Assembly: GCA_949358305.1 (NCBI GenBank)
Contig: OX442319.1
Coordinates: forward strand, 8,866,001-8,930,000
DNA: 64,000 nt
Source: Strigamia acuminata
Taxonomy: Eukaryota > Arthropoda > Chilopoda > Geophilomorpha > Linotaeniidae
Direction: 5' to 3'
Shown here: positions 54,646 through 64,000 of the stretch, piece after piece
Numbering within the stretch: the stretch's first letter is position 1
How the letters are laid out: the number at the start of each line of letters is the position of its first letter
Translations under genes and position numbers: made by a program
Notes under the pieces: generated by a model
Seen by the model: only the letters and a program-made list of their open reading frames with translations
The model's database searches: none
What the model was told of the DNA's origin: nothing

Positions 54646-55574
54646 CTTCAAACAACGTCATCGATTCCCTCTTCAAATTGCGCGTAATCTCGATTTTTCA
54701 ACCATCGTCGCTCAGGCAATTGACACAGACCCCGAAAACAGTCACCAGGTTTCAGACCTGCACAAAAGCTCTCGCACTTCAACCACCTCAAGACGCAACG
54801 AAGTTGAACTCACTAACGAATTCGAAGAACTGGTAATTGAAGAAATTGGTGGTGTGCCTGACATATCCTGCCTGATATATCCCTTCTGATGGTTGATGCC
54901 ACTGCCTCTCGTCTACTCCTTCGTGCCATCAACGACTCGATTCCGTACTGCGCCAGCGAATTGCCTCAACCGCCGTCGCTCTGGCAATTGACACTGACCC
55001 GTAAAACCGATTACATAATCAAGTTTTTAAAATCAGGCAAAATACAGATACGTAAAGGTACTTGTTGATCTCAATTTAATTGTCAGCTTTCTTTTAAAAG
55101 CCTTGGCTTAAACACAGGCTTGTTGCCTTGTTGCTTGAAATAAGATAGGCTGGTAGATAAAGGTAACAGATAATTTTAAATTTGTTTATCAGGCATTGTC
55201 AGCTTTCATTTTTAAGCCTTCTTACATTCCAGATAGACTAATACATTTCCCAGCCACTATGGCTGATAAGGGATACTTTAGGAAGATTTACCCGGGTTGA
55301 ATGTAACGGTGACTCGAACGATTTGGGTCGATTTTTATTTGGATTTGGAGATTTTGGAGATGTGCAGTGGAGCCAACACCTAGTCTTTGAATCTTTGAAT
55401 CTGTTTAATCTTTAAAACTTTGATGAAGAAAAATGTTTTTGGATCTGTAGTACAGATTCAACAGGTTTCGCAAGTTGTTGGTAATCGGACAATACCGATT
55501 CAATAGGTTTCACGTATGAGGAACCGAGTTCAAATACAAATGGTTCGCATTGTCGCCGTATGTGTCCCCTTCAC
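54646..55574. other. Spacer with a partial internal duplication; no gene supported
   Basis: 54655-54745 and 54925-55010 share CGTCGCTC(A/T)GGCAATTGAC and CATCGATTCC/CGACTCGATTCC, so this is a diverged duplication. The first part is open for about 80 codons, unrecognised. Confidence 0.35.
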
Positions 55575-56040
55575 AAGTAGTGATTGATCCCCCTTACAAC
55601 CCACCACAATACCACGCACCTGCGCCACCACAGCCACCTGCGGAATAGAGTATAGAGAGCTCTGGTTCTGTTATAATTTAATTGTAACTCTGATGCTACT
55701 TGTTGTGTGGAGTATAATGCAGTCTTTGGACCTCTTAGGCACTAGCGTCTCGTGCAATGGGTGTGTGACCTTTGGTCACTCATTCCGATGTGACCAAGTC
55801 GCCACATTGACGCCTCACTGTCCGGCTGGCACATTAGCTGTTTGTTGACCAGACTGCACGTCGGCATTCCGTTGCCAACCAATCACATTGTTACACTTTC
55901 ATTCTCACTTGTATATATTGCGATTGTTTGCTTGAATAAAATCAGTCTACAGGTTAAACCCTACCCATACGCTTAGTTAGGGACTCACAGGGTGTCATTT
56001 CATTTTCAATCAACTGCCTCTCTTGAGAATGTTTCTACAT
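55575..56040 (+). mobile_element. Probable 3' end of an LTR retrotransposon: Pol tail and LTR
   Basis: The Pro-rich end VVIDPPYNPPQYHAPAPPQP and a stop at about 55650 look like a Pol C-terminus. A purine run (AGAGTATAGAGAG) follows. An LTR-like segment runs from TGTTGTGTGG (55699) to TTTCTACA (about 56040), with TATATAT (55913) and AATAAA (55937). No matching 5' LTR is in the window. Confidence 0.45.
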
Positions 56041-56476
56041 AGCTGGTGAGAAATGTTTTTTAAAGACGTTTAATTCATCTAGCACAGCTGTTATGACTGG
56101 TTGCATAACAGCTGAGCACCCCTAGTGTCTTTTAGTTGTCTGCCCTAAGGGTATTTAATTTAAAGGTTCTCACGCATAGTTAAGGTCCACAGAGAACCAG
56201 TTTGGCAACGGAGGAGTTGATAGGATTGTTGCTAAAATTTGGATGTGTCCATCCTGGATTTGCTCGAAGAACTTCCCGCCAAGATAAAAACAAATTCCAT
56301 TTACTCTTTGCTATTTATTTACGGTACCTATTTTATTACCTCTGAAACATATTGGAAACAAATTATCGAACCCCCACACCCCTCCTATTGGGGAAAAACT
56401 GACCATAACTGACAGGTTGGAGGGTAAGAATGGACATTGAGGGACAAGTTCTGGCGACAATAAATTGGAGCGGGGC
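56041..56476. other. Spacer before the compact ORF set
   Basis: ATAACAGCTG/CAGCTGTTAT palindrome near 56080-56115; otherwise nothing recognised. Confidence 0.35.
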
Positions 56477-56479
56477 TCA

Positions 56480-56539
56480 ATTGCTATATAACCACGAGGA
56501 TTTACAGAGCTAAAACACACAGCACACAACACCTGAACC
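56480..56539 (+). promoter_or_regulatory. TATA promoter and leader of the compact ORFs
   Basis: GCTATATAACC (about 56482-56492), then GAGCTAAAACACACAGC and ACCATG 45 bases later. Spacing fits a TATA box with transcription start near 56515. Confidence 0.5.
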
Positions 56540-57182
56540 ATGTCTGTACCAGCCTATTACTTGAGAAGACCAGCTGAAACTGGGGGACACAGTGTATCGG
56601 ACGTCTTTGGCTTCAACTGGACCAGCGGAACTTGCCCCAAGAACTTCGGGAAATGGCTGGGCCGCGAAGCAATGACTGTGGCCTGCAGGTGGCGAGCGCA
56701 CACCGTGCGGCCACTTATGGACGGGGAGCAGGTCGTTGCCCTAGTGGCAGTGCGTTTCGGAGAAACAGCAGACCAGGAAGACAAAGTGAGACTAGTCAAA
56801 ATCCGGAAACCTGTCACGTGCAGATTGGAGAGATGAGAGTTTCGAGAGGGAGGCGGCCGCTTTCGCTCATCGCTAAGAAGATCAGCCAGGGTTGACACCG
56901 CAAGACCCCATGATTGCGGGCTACCCTTATGCGAGTGATTTCTGCGTTGAAACAGTGAAAGATGGCTCATATGTGCTGGGATCCCTGGACAGCCCGGCTC
57001 AACAGTGGGTTGAGCCAATAGATACGGCATTTGAACAGTATGTACCGGTGACGGAGATCAGCAAGGAGTGGTGGGAAGAATACAGCAAGGAGTGTGGGAC
57101 CTGGCACACTAGGGCAACTGGCGACACAGAGCGATTTTTGGGACGACGAGGACGGTAATCTGAAGCCAATGTATCTGCCTTA
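56540..57182 (+). other. Two or three overlapping small ORFs of unknown origin
   Basis: ORF 1 starts ATG 56540 (98 residues, MSVPAYYLRRPAETGGHSV). A second frame overlaps it and ends at 56895. A third frame (to about 57180) contains WVEPIDTAFEQYVPVTEISK and continues past a frame change to GNLKPMYLP and TAG. The block is GC-richer than its flanks, has its own TATA box, and ends in a clear stop. I recognise no family. The overlapping layout might indicate a small viral integrant or a frameshifted gene; both are guesses. Confidence 0.35.
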
Positions 57183-57184
57183 GG

Positions 57185-57639
57185 CAAAGAAACAAGAGGA
57201 TGGGATCTTTACACATTTTTCTTATACAATTAACAAAAATGTATTGTTTGTTTTGGTTTTTTCATTTTCTTTTTGGGGAATGGAGCATTTGAACATTGGA
57301 TAAGACAAATGCTCGGAAAGATAACAAAACTTAATTTTTTTTTTATAAATATAGTCAATAGTCAAAGATCAAATTAATTTTGATAAAATATAATATTAAT
57401 ACAAAAAAGGTATACTTTAATAACACCTGAAAAAATCGACATTCTAAGGACTTCGTTACTTGGCCAAGCGAGGATGAAACCAACATGGCGTCGCAATCCT
57501 CCGGTTTCCCTCTCGTCGCGGACGTCTTAACTTGGCACAAAAATGTTAACGCCTGTTGGTAACGGCAAACCACCGGGAGTGATTCACACACCAGTAAGCA
57601 AACTTTCAAACAAATAACATTCGACTTCATTTCAGTTTT
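57185..57639. other. Non-coding spacer
   Basis: T-rich and A-rich stretches; no domain in any frame. The end, TTCATTTCAG near 57640, looks like a splice acceptor. Confidence 0.35.
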
Positions 57640-57832
57640 AACCTCCGGGAAGCTACAGTGACAACATTCGAACTAAGAGAAAACAAAACAGGGAGCAGAT
57701 GGACAGTGCCATTAAAAGACACCACCCCAACTGGAGCAATAGTTGCAAAACCCATCTTAGGTGTAGAACCCGAGTCAGCCACAAATACACTACAGACATC
57801 GTGTCAACTCAGTTTCCAAAAGCTATATTAAA
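57640..57832 (+). other. Exon-like open segment of unknown family
   Basis: Following TTCATTTCAG, one frame is open for about 62 codons (NLREATVTTFELRENKTGSR, later PTGAIVAKPILGVEP) to TAA at about 57830. Composition matches the ORF set at 56540-57182, so they may have been one unit. No recognised domain. Confidence 0.3.
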
Positions 57833-57845
57833 CTATACTTTAATC

Positions 57846-58230
57846 TAGACTTTGACCGATACCAGTATTTTGTAGTATCGCCGATACCGATAATCGGCAA
57901 CCGAATATCGGCCGATACCGATACCTGCGCTGATATTGTCCGACCTCCCGCCCCCAGCCCCAAAAAAAAAAATTAAAATTGCGTTCAAAGACGTTTCCAA
58001 AACGTATCGTTTCCGTCTAAAACGCACACGTTTTTGTCTAAAACATATTCGTTTTCGTCTAAAACGCATTCGTTCCCGTCCAAAACGTACTCGTCTTCGT
58101 CCAAAACGATACGTTTCAGAAACGTGGCAATATCGGTATCGGCCACGCCAAAAAATATCGGATCCGATATCGGTAAATACCGAAATATCGGCCGATAGCC
58201 GATACCGATACCGGTATCGGTCAAAGTCTA
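57846..58230. mobile_element. 385-bp hAT-type MITE
   Basis: Perfect 8-bp duplication CTTTAATC at 57838-57845 and 58231-58238. Termini TAGACTTTGACCGATACC and its reverse complement. Subterminal ATCGGC/GCCGAT repeats; the centre is a ~19-bp degenerate tandem (CGTTTTCGTCTAAAACG). No transposase. Confidence 0.92.
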
Positions 58231-58238
58231 CTTTAATC

Positions 58239-58679
58239 TCCATTATTTTGTCAAGGACAACGAGGATAAGAATTTCCAAGAAAAAAGCATATGGCAAGAA
58301 GAGACACGATCGAGTGAATGCTTTCAACAGTGCAAGCCCAAAACTAAATTCAGGCAGCAGCTTCAATTATAGTTATACAACAACCAGGTTGTAGTTACAC
58401 CTTTTATCTTACATAGCTCATATTTATCGTTGTTTTTTTTTAATATTTGAATTGGTGGTTGGTCACTTTTGGGTTGAGGTGTTGGAATTTTTTGAAGTTT
58501 TTTTTGTATTGTCAATATGTTCTAGTTTTCCAGTGAACTTATAGACATAAAATAAATGGTGTTTTTGAGTTAAAAATTTACTGAATTATTTCATTTCCGT
58601 CCTTACACACATTTCCCACGCACTAAAAAATTAAGAACCGATAACGTTCAATCATTTGGACAAGGAACCTTGGATTTGA
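58239..58679. other. Spacer between the MITE and the P relic
   Basis: AT-rich, AATAAA near 58551; no coding signal. Confidence 0.35.
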
Positions 58680-59040
58680 TTTATGTCAACAAATTTATTC
58701 CTATAGGACATCTGATGACACTTTCACCAGAAGATAGTCTATGTTTCATTTTGCTACATGAAATTTCCCTTAAAATAAATTTACAATCTAATAAAAATGA
58801 AGTCAAGGTCATAGGTTTTGAAGATTTTCCACATAGAAAGTGAAAACATCAGCACTCATGCTTTAGTTTTCATGATTAGGGGATTGGAAAATGTAAAATG
58901 GAAGCCCTTCTCATTTTTCTTCACATGTCAAGGGGCGGATGTCCCAAATCTAAAAATTTGTTTGTGAAACACTCAAAAATTTAAAAAGAAGTGAGTTATC
59001 AGTTAAAACTCTAGAATGTGATCTGGGGGCTATTATCTGA
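58680..59040 (+). pseudogene. Second P-element transposase relic
   Basis: Broken frames read LLHEISLKINLQSNKNEVKV, IGFEDF and then a stop, then a W..P..-like segment. This parallels FDEM.L...L.YN....VIGFEDFG of the relic at 36310. Several stops; about 100 codons remain. Confidence 0.5.
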
Positions 59041-59317
59041 GCTACAAAAGTTAGTAGAAGAAGAAAAAGAAACTGCATCAAGCAGCAGTGAGGAAGAGAG
59101 CACATCAAGCAGCAGTGATAATAGAAAAAGCCAAACGAGTAGCAGTGAGAAAACCACATCAGGCAGTAGTAGCGATTACGACCACAAGATGGCGCCACCA
59201 AACGACACTGTCGGATTAGCAGGGGTTGGAATGCACAATTTCAACACCTGTGAAAAAGCAGTGAAAGCACAGTTGCACTCACACTCCCAAGCAGTGAACA
59301 CCTCTCTCAGTTGCTGA
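59041..59317 (+). other. Ser/Glu-rich low-complexity stretch
   Basis: AGCAGCAGTGA repeats encode SSSSEEESTSSSS in one frame. 59222-59275 repeats 43865-43925. Probably repeat-derived. Confidence 0.4.
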
Positions 59318-59499
59318 GTTGACTCCAACATTCTCTGCCTGAGAACACCTACTTTTGATGCAGTTTTGTTAACCAACATAGAACAGTACATCCAAGGAAA
59401 CCACTTTTGAGTCTTCATGTATCCAGTTTGAAACCAACAACCAAGTGCCATGTTGAAGTCAGCTGAATCTAAAAAAACTCAAGTGACATCACGCCTTCA

Positions 59500-60340
59500 A
59501 TGATGCAGAGTATGGTGCCCAAGTTTTCAGGCAATGGGAAGGGTGCCAAGATTGAGGGATTTATAAAGAATGCAAAGGCTGCAGCAAAGTGGAGCGAGAG
59601 CTTCACTTGTAGCCTAATGCGTTCAAAGTTTCATGATGAGGCCAGAGTCTGGGTAGATGACCACTCTGTGGCCATGGATTGTGAGATATTGGCGGATTTT
59701 GAAAAGATGCTACTAGCAAGATTTGGGATACGCGAGACTAAACACGCCAAATTCGACAGATTCAGTCAAGCTGCCCAAAAGAAGGGAGAATCAGCTACGA
59801 CTTTTGCCTCTAGAATCAAAGGGCTTTGGGAACTGTGTTTTGAGGAGGGAGAAGTAGGAGGAGTGCGCGACAATTTTCAGCTGCAATCCAGGTTTATTGA
59901 AGGGCTCACTGGGGAGTTATCCAAACAGGTCATTTTGCCCTCAAATTTCGCCACTTTCGACGAATGCGTGGCCTGGACGGCAAAACAGGAGTTAAGGCTT
60001 TCCTTCTACGCTAACAGGGGAAACTCTGGGCTTGCCAAGCTGGAATTGGCTAGTGCTAGTGCAGCACCAAAACCGAAAGACCCCGATCCGGACAAGTTTG
60101 ATTCGATTCTTATGGCTATAAAGGATCTCACATTGGCAATGCAACAGAAGCCAACCACTCGAGTTGGTAGTGTGGAAAAATCGTCTGCAGGAACAGCTTG
60201 TTTTAAATGCCAGAAAGAAGGTCATTGGAGTAGGGAATGTAAGGCCCCGAAACAAGACTGGAAATGTTCGTTGTGTGGGGGAAAGGAACATTGAGAGAAG
60301 AAGTGTGAAGTGTGTGTGTCTTTGTGTAAAGCAGACAAAG
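59500..60340 (+). pseudogene. LTR-retrotransposon Gag relic with CCHC knuckle
   Basis: ATG 59500, then VPKFSGNGKGAKIEGFIKNA and a capsid-like helical region (WVDDHSVAMD, FEKMLLARFGIRETK, RFIEGLTGELSKQV), then the knuckle CFKCQKEGHWSRECKAP near residue 237 and a second partial one (CSLCGGKEH). TGA at 60292-60294 falls where the second knuckle needs its last Cys. No pol follows. Gag identity is clear; Ty3-type is likely. Confidence 0.75.
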
Positions 60341-60344
60341 GAAA

Positions 60345-60639
60345 ATAATAGTGAGTACCAAGTTTTTGCCACCATTTGCATTTTCTAAATTCCTGTAATG
60401 ATTAGATGTAACAAATGTTAGCTATGTGTATTTCAAATTAGTTTAGCATGATATTTTGCCCTGTTGTTGCATATATCATTTGGTAGAAATGTGTTAGAAC
60501 TTTTTGGTGTAAACCAGCCTTTTATGCACAAAGGCAAATGAAATATTTTCTTTTACTTTAATATTAGTGGGTAGAAATTAATAAACATTTTATTCATTCT
60601 TATTTCCGTTTCAAATATGTTTACCTCATTTAAAAACCC
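60345..60639. other. AT-rich segment, possibly LTR-derived
   Basis: TGTAAACCAGCC....GGCAAATGAA (60510-60541) loosely parallels 47620-47655; no gene. Confidence 0.3.
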
Positions 60640-60870
60640 AATTTTCACCGAGCCTAAGAAACCACTTTGCCAGGTGAAAGGAGATGATGCTGACAAGAAG
60701 TGGAATGAATATGATGACAAAAATGCCAAAGCCAAGATGATAATGATAGATAATATGTGTGAATCCGAGCAGATGATCTACATGCATGAGCGCAGTGCAA
60801 AGACATTGTAGCAACAAATAGAAACAGACATGCAGAGCACCGCTGAGAGAACCAAACTAGAGGTATTAAA
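60617..60870 (+). pseudogene. Copia-type Gag fragment
   Basis: KKWNEYDDKNAKAKMIMIDN, then RSAKTL, a TAG where Trp is expected, and QQIETDMQSTAERTKLEVL. This is the UBN2-type Gag pattern (W...D..A...I...., AKxLWE.I), similar to residues ~60-120 of the Copia at 37702. Confidence 0.6.
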
Positions 60871-61599
60871 TTAATGGTATTGTTAAATGTAACTTGGAAT
60901 AAATCATATTTTCTATTTCGAAATTAAAAGGTTTATTGCTTGTACGACCCATGCCATTTCAAAAAAATGTTCGAAATTGCCTTTATAAACATGACATTCA
61001 ATTTAACAATAGTAATGTAGCAAAATGGAACAACATTAGAGAATTATATCTCAAGTCAAGCAGTTCCTAAACTGACTCCAAATCACATTGATCCTACTCC
61101 TTTTTCAATGATGAAAGTGAAATACTTGACGCAAATATTTAGCCATTCTGTTTCTGCAGGCGTAAACACGTACACCAGCTAAAATTCTTATTTCATTTTT
61201 TCTCTTTATCAAAAAAATTAGATCCTTCTACCGGTGAAACTGCAGTATGCACACATTCTCGACAAACTGATGTGTGCAACAGTTCAACTTTTAAAGAAAG
61301 CAAGATCATGTGAATACCGTAGCAGGATGATACTAGTAACAGTTGATACAATTTGAAAGAAATTAAATTACAATGCTTAAGATAATTTCTTTTAAAAAAT
61401 AGATCAAATACAATTCGTACAACATTGTCCGACATGATTTATCGCCTTAAAAATACAACTGCTTCCTTAGATGGAAACAAACAATAAATGGTGTACTTCT
61501 TTTTTGTTTACCCATGATGCCGTGAAACTTTTACATGGCCACTACGAAATTTTAGGCCAGGTTATCGGGGCCTCTCTGAGACAAGACGGTCCAAGTTTT
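60871..61599. other. Spacer; no gene supported
   Basis: A 50-bp segment (61451-61500, ACAACTGCTTCC..AACAAACAATAAATGG) recurs at 61981-62020, flanking the gag-like fragment below. It may be remains of short terminal repeats. Confidence 0.35.
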
Positions 61600-61905
61600 C
61601 CAGTGCTAAATCAAAGCCTCTTTTTCCGATGAATAAGCAAATGTACGCGAACGGCCTGCTTAAAGGCCACGCATAGGACTGGTACGTGCTACAAGGAAGC
61701 GAGATAGACATTTGGACGGACTGGGTGGAGTCAATCACGAACTTTTTGGGCGCGACATTAAAAAACGAGTCTTCCCCCAACGCCCCAAAAGTGAACGACC
61801 GATCAGCAAAACGCCCATGCTGGAGCGAAAGCGAGGGTGTCGTGAATTCAAATCTCAAATCTAATAAACGAAGAACAAAACGACATAAATTCACAACTAA
61901 CTAAT
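61600..61905 (+). pseudogene. Gag-like fragment (low certainty)
   Basis: GLLKGHA, a TAG, DWYVLQGSEIDIWTDWVESI, TNFLGATLKN. The L.G.A..WY.......I..W..F...L pattern is that of a Gag capsid. It is GC-richer than its flanks and lies between the 50-bp direct repeats. Confidence 0.4.
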
Positions 61906-63283
61906 TCAGAGTTCAGATTAGATAAGTAAAGTATCGCTCATTCTAGCATTAGAAAACATTAAAAATTTAAAAATCTAAGTACAACTGCTTCCGTGGATAG
62001 AAACAAACAATAAATGGCATAATTCTTTTGTGGGAGGAACTGAAATCCAGTTTCCCCAACTTGCGAACCGCATTACAGAATACCAGAATGTTTCGAACGT
62101 TTGGCACGCATCTAGAAACCAATATTTTACATATGGCAACTTGGAATCAGCAGAAGCTGGCATCCTTTTACAGAGAGGAGCCGGCGCTTGTTACATCTCG
62201 TGCGCCACGGCACGATTGACAAATCACGGACGTCATTGAGCGAACAAACGCGAGTTCGCACTTAATTTCATTTCGCTACTCAAGATTTTACAACGCTCAT
62301 CTTTTACGCTATATTCAACGCTTCCACAGAAATTATATAATATCGTTTTCTTCTCTACTACAAGTAGAAATTATATAAAAAGCCATGACAGCGCACAGAC
62401 ATGCGTATCGAACACAGCAAGAAGCTGAAGGGGCTTTTAAACCGAAAGGAGAAAGAATTAGCATAAAAAACTCAGAAATCAGCTCCTTTGACAGATTGTA
62501 CAAGCAGACGTCCAACCATTAAATTTCCTTGGCGAATATGTTGAACTGACTGACCTTTCAACAACTCCTGGTGATATTATCGAGCAAAAGGATTGTTGTA
62601 AGCACGGTAAACAGTAAAAACAGAAAAATTAGCATTTTGTTTTGTGCGATTTGTTGATGATGGCCTTGAGGTTGGGTATACATGTTTTTTTTTAAATCAG
62701 ATTTATCAGAATTATTAGATCGCAATTAATGCAAAAACTATACATGATTTTGAAATTACGTAAATTTTCATATGATCCCCTTATAACCCATCTCGTGTCA
62801 TATTCTAGAAATAAAATATAATCTAGATCGTTTATATTTGAATATGTATGCTTCTCTAATTATAAAAAAAATGGTAACAAAACAATGTTCAAATCAAAAT
62901 ATTTTTCTTCACAATATGTATCACTGAAAAATGAATGTTTTGATTCATTATTTCCAAAAGTCTTGCAAAATCATGACCGGCATATTTCCTAGCATTTGAA
63001 AAAATTGTTTTTTTTTTAATATTTTGGTAGTGCATTGTGAAATATTCACGAAGTCCCATTTTTCATTGTGTAAATATTTTCTAGGTGTCGTTTTTCATTT
63101 TTACGCTAAGTCCAATAATTCATTTTGTAAATTGAGCATGTAAATTAATTCATTGAATAAAGTATTTTAATAGCATTCTTTTATTTCTTATAAAAACAAT
63201 TATTTTCAATCCTCCACCTCCGTCGCAAATTTGTCAAAAAAGACTTTGCTGTTTTTGGGATCACAGAAGAATGTCAAAAAATA
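61906..63283. other. Mostly empty spacer
   Basis: 62030-62239 is open for 69 codons (NVWHASRNQYFTYGNLESAE) but unrecognised. 62240-63280 is AT-rich, with no domain or repeat that I can support. Confidence 0.35.
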
Positions 63284-63960
63284 TCAGTTGAATGGTTTTT
63301 CACCTATATGAGTTGCAATATGTTTTTTTAAACTCCCACTTGTTATACAGCAATAAGCATCCAAGAAATCTCGCACACGTGAAAAATCACAACAGAGAGG
63401 GAGAAGTAGTTCCCGGAAAAACGAAAAACGGAAAACCAAAAACGAGGGAAACGAGCCCGACGCTGGGAGAGAAGAAATCCCCAAGTAAATATTTTCGACA
63501 AATAACGATTATTTGTCCACTTTCGAAAATGCGCAATCTCAGAAAAACCCCAAAAACCAAAAGAATTCATCTTAAAGTCAATGACGCACAATGTGCGCTC
63601 CATACACGCAACTACACGAAAAAACGATCTACTTATCTGGATGAAAACTTGAATGGTTTTCCCCTTATATGGGTAGCGATATGTTTTCTTAAATCCCCAC
63701 TTGAAACACAAGAATAAGCATATTGTTATGTGGTCCAAGGGTGAGTTGGACCATGTAATGATTATTCTACTCGTTGGATATTAAATAAGAGAGAGAGTCA
63801 GTGTTGAGTAGATAATGAAAACAGCTTTTATTCAAACTAAAGTACTACTGAATCAAAACTAAATAAAACTCAAATGAAGACACTTCATAATAACTATAAT
63901 ATAAGGCATGAATAACACTATTTATGATCAGATAAATCAGCAATATGATGTCTTAAATCC
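63284..63960 (-). pseudogene. C2H2 zinc-finger remnants (three)
   Basis: On the - strand three separated pieces read SGSLKKHIATHIGEKPF (63288-63340), SGDLRKHIATHIRGKPF (63650-63705) and RSEDLRHHIA (63918-63950). Each is the helix-and-linker half of a classical C2H2 finger, with its C..C half damaged, about 300-360 bases apart. The two intact-looking linkers suggest a duplicated unit of a zinc-finger gene, now dead or part of a gene continuing beyond the window. Confidence 0.55.
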
Positions 63961-64000
63961 TCACTTCGAACCCAATAATAATAAGAACACAAATGACACT

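Noticed and set aside
56540-57182. Assignment of the compact ORFs to a densovirus or other virus
   Set aside because: Layout is suggestive, but no motif could be verified by reading, so no viral name is given.

Overview
This is animal nuclear DNA, most likely from an arthropod; I cannot name the species. The signs are: AT-rich spacers; short GT-AG introns of about 65 nt; TATA boxes and AATAAA signals; and a repeat load of BEL/Pao, Copia and other LTR elements, P-element, Mutator-like (MULE), hAT-like and Tc1/mariner-like transposons. BEL/Pao and P elements point to animals. No bacterial operon, tRNA, rRNA or CRISPR was seen.

Positions 1-31,937 hold a cluster of ten copies of one gene family that I do not recognise by function. 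Full copies encode about 700-775 residues: a conserved N-terminal block, then a C-terminal solenoid-like series of ~43-residue repeats (W..LD.F..WCF....V..FK). Three copies lie on the + strand (subfamily 1, proteins beginning MSN/MSD): A 1899-4097, B 11639-13621, C 15122-17317. Seven lie on the - strand (subfamily 2, beginning MSEVGG): D 1-438, E 5079-5822, F 7782-10086, G 18079-20596, H 22002-24113, I 25231-27555, J 29702-31937. H and I look intact and C nearly so. A has one nonsense codon, B and E are truncated, F has a 17-bp frameshifting deletion, G carries a 332-bp transposon, J is rearranged, and D runs off the window. Both subfamilies share a core promoter, ATTGGTYGGTAYAAAACAA. Next to F, I and J lie tail-to-tail pairs of fragments that resemble the guanylyltransferase domain of mRNA capping enzyme, so gene plus flank appears to have been copied as a block.

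Positions 33,251-35,853 hold a gene of a different kind: an 845-residue, two-exon LITAF-domain protein with about twenty 14-residue KSPVK-type repeats.

From about 36 kb to the end, the window is a graveyard of nested transposons. It contains a P-element transposase relic split by a Copia element with identical 237-bp LTRs (37288-42434); a gag-only LTR element (44277-47574) whose gag is split by a 1143-bp foldback Tc1/mariner-type element; a degenerate BEL/Pao gag with a primer-binding site; Mutator-like transposase pieces; an RPB1 exon fragment; an LTR-like segment; a compact orphan ORF set with a TATA box; a 385-bp hAT MITE; a second P-element relic; further gag relics; and C2H2 zinc-finger remnants.

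The strongest candidate for something undescribed is the helical-repeat gene cluster. It turns over quickly, varies in repeat number, and shares a promoter and capping-enzyme fragments. Nothing in the sequence states its biochemical role.
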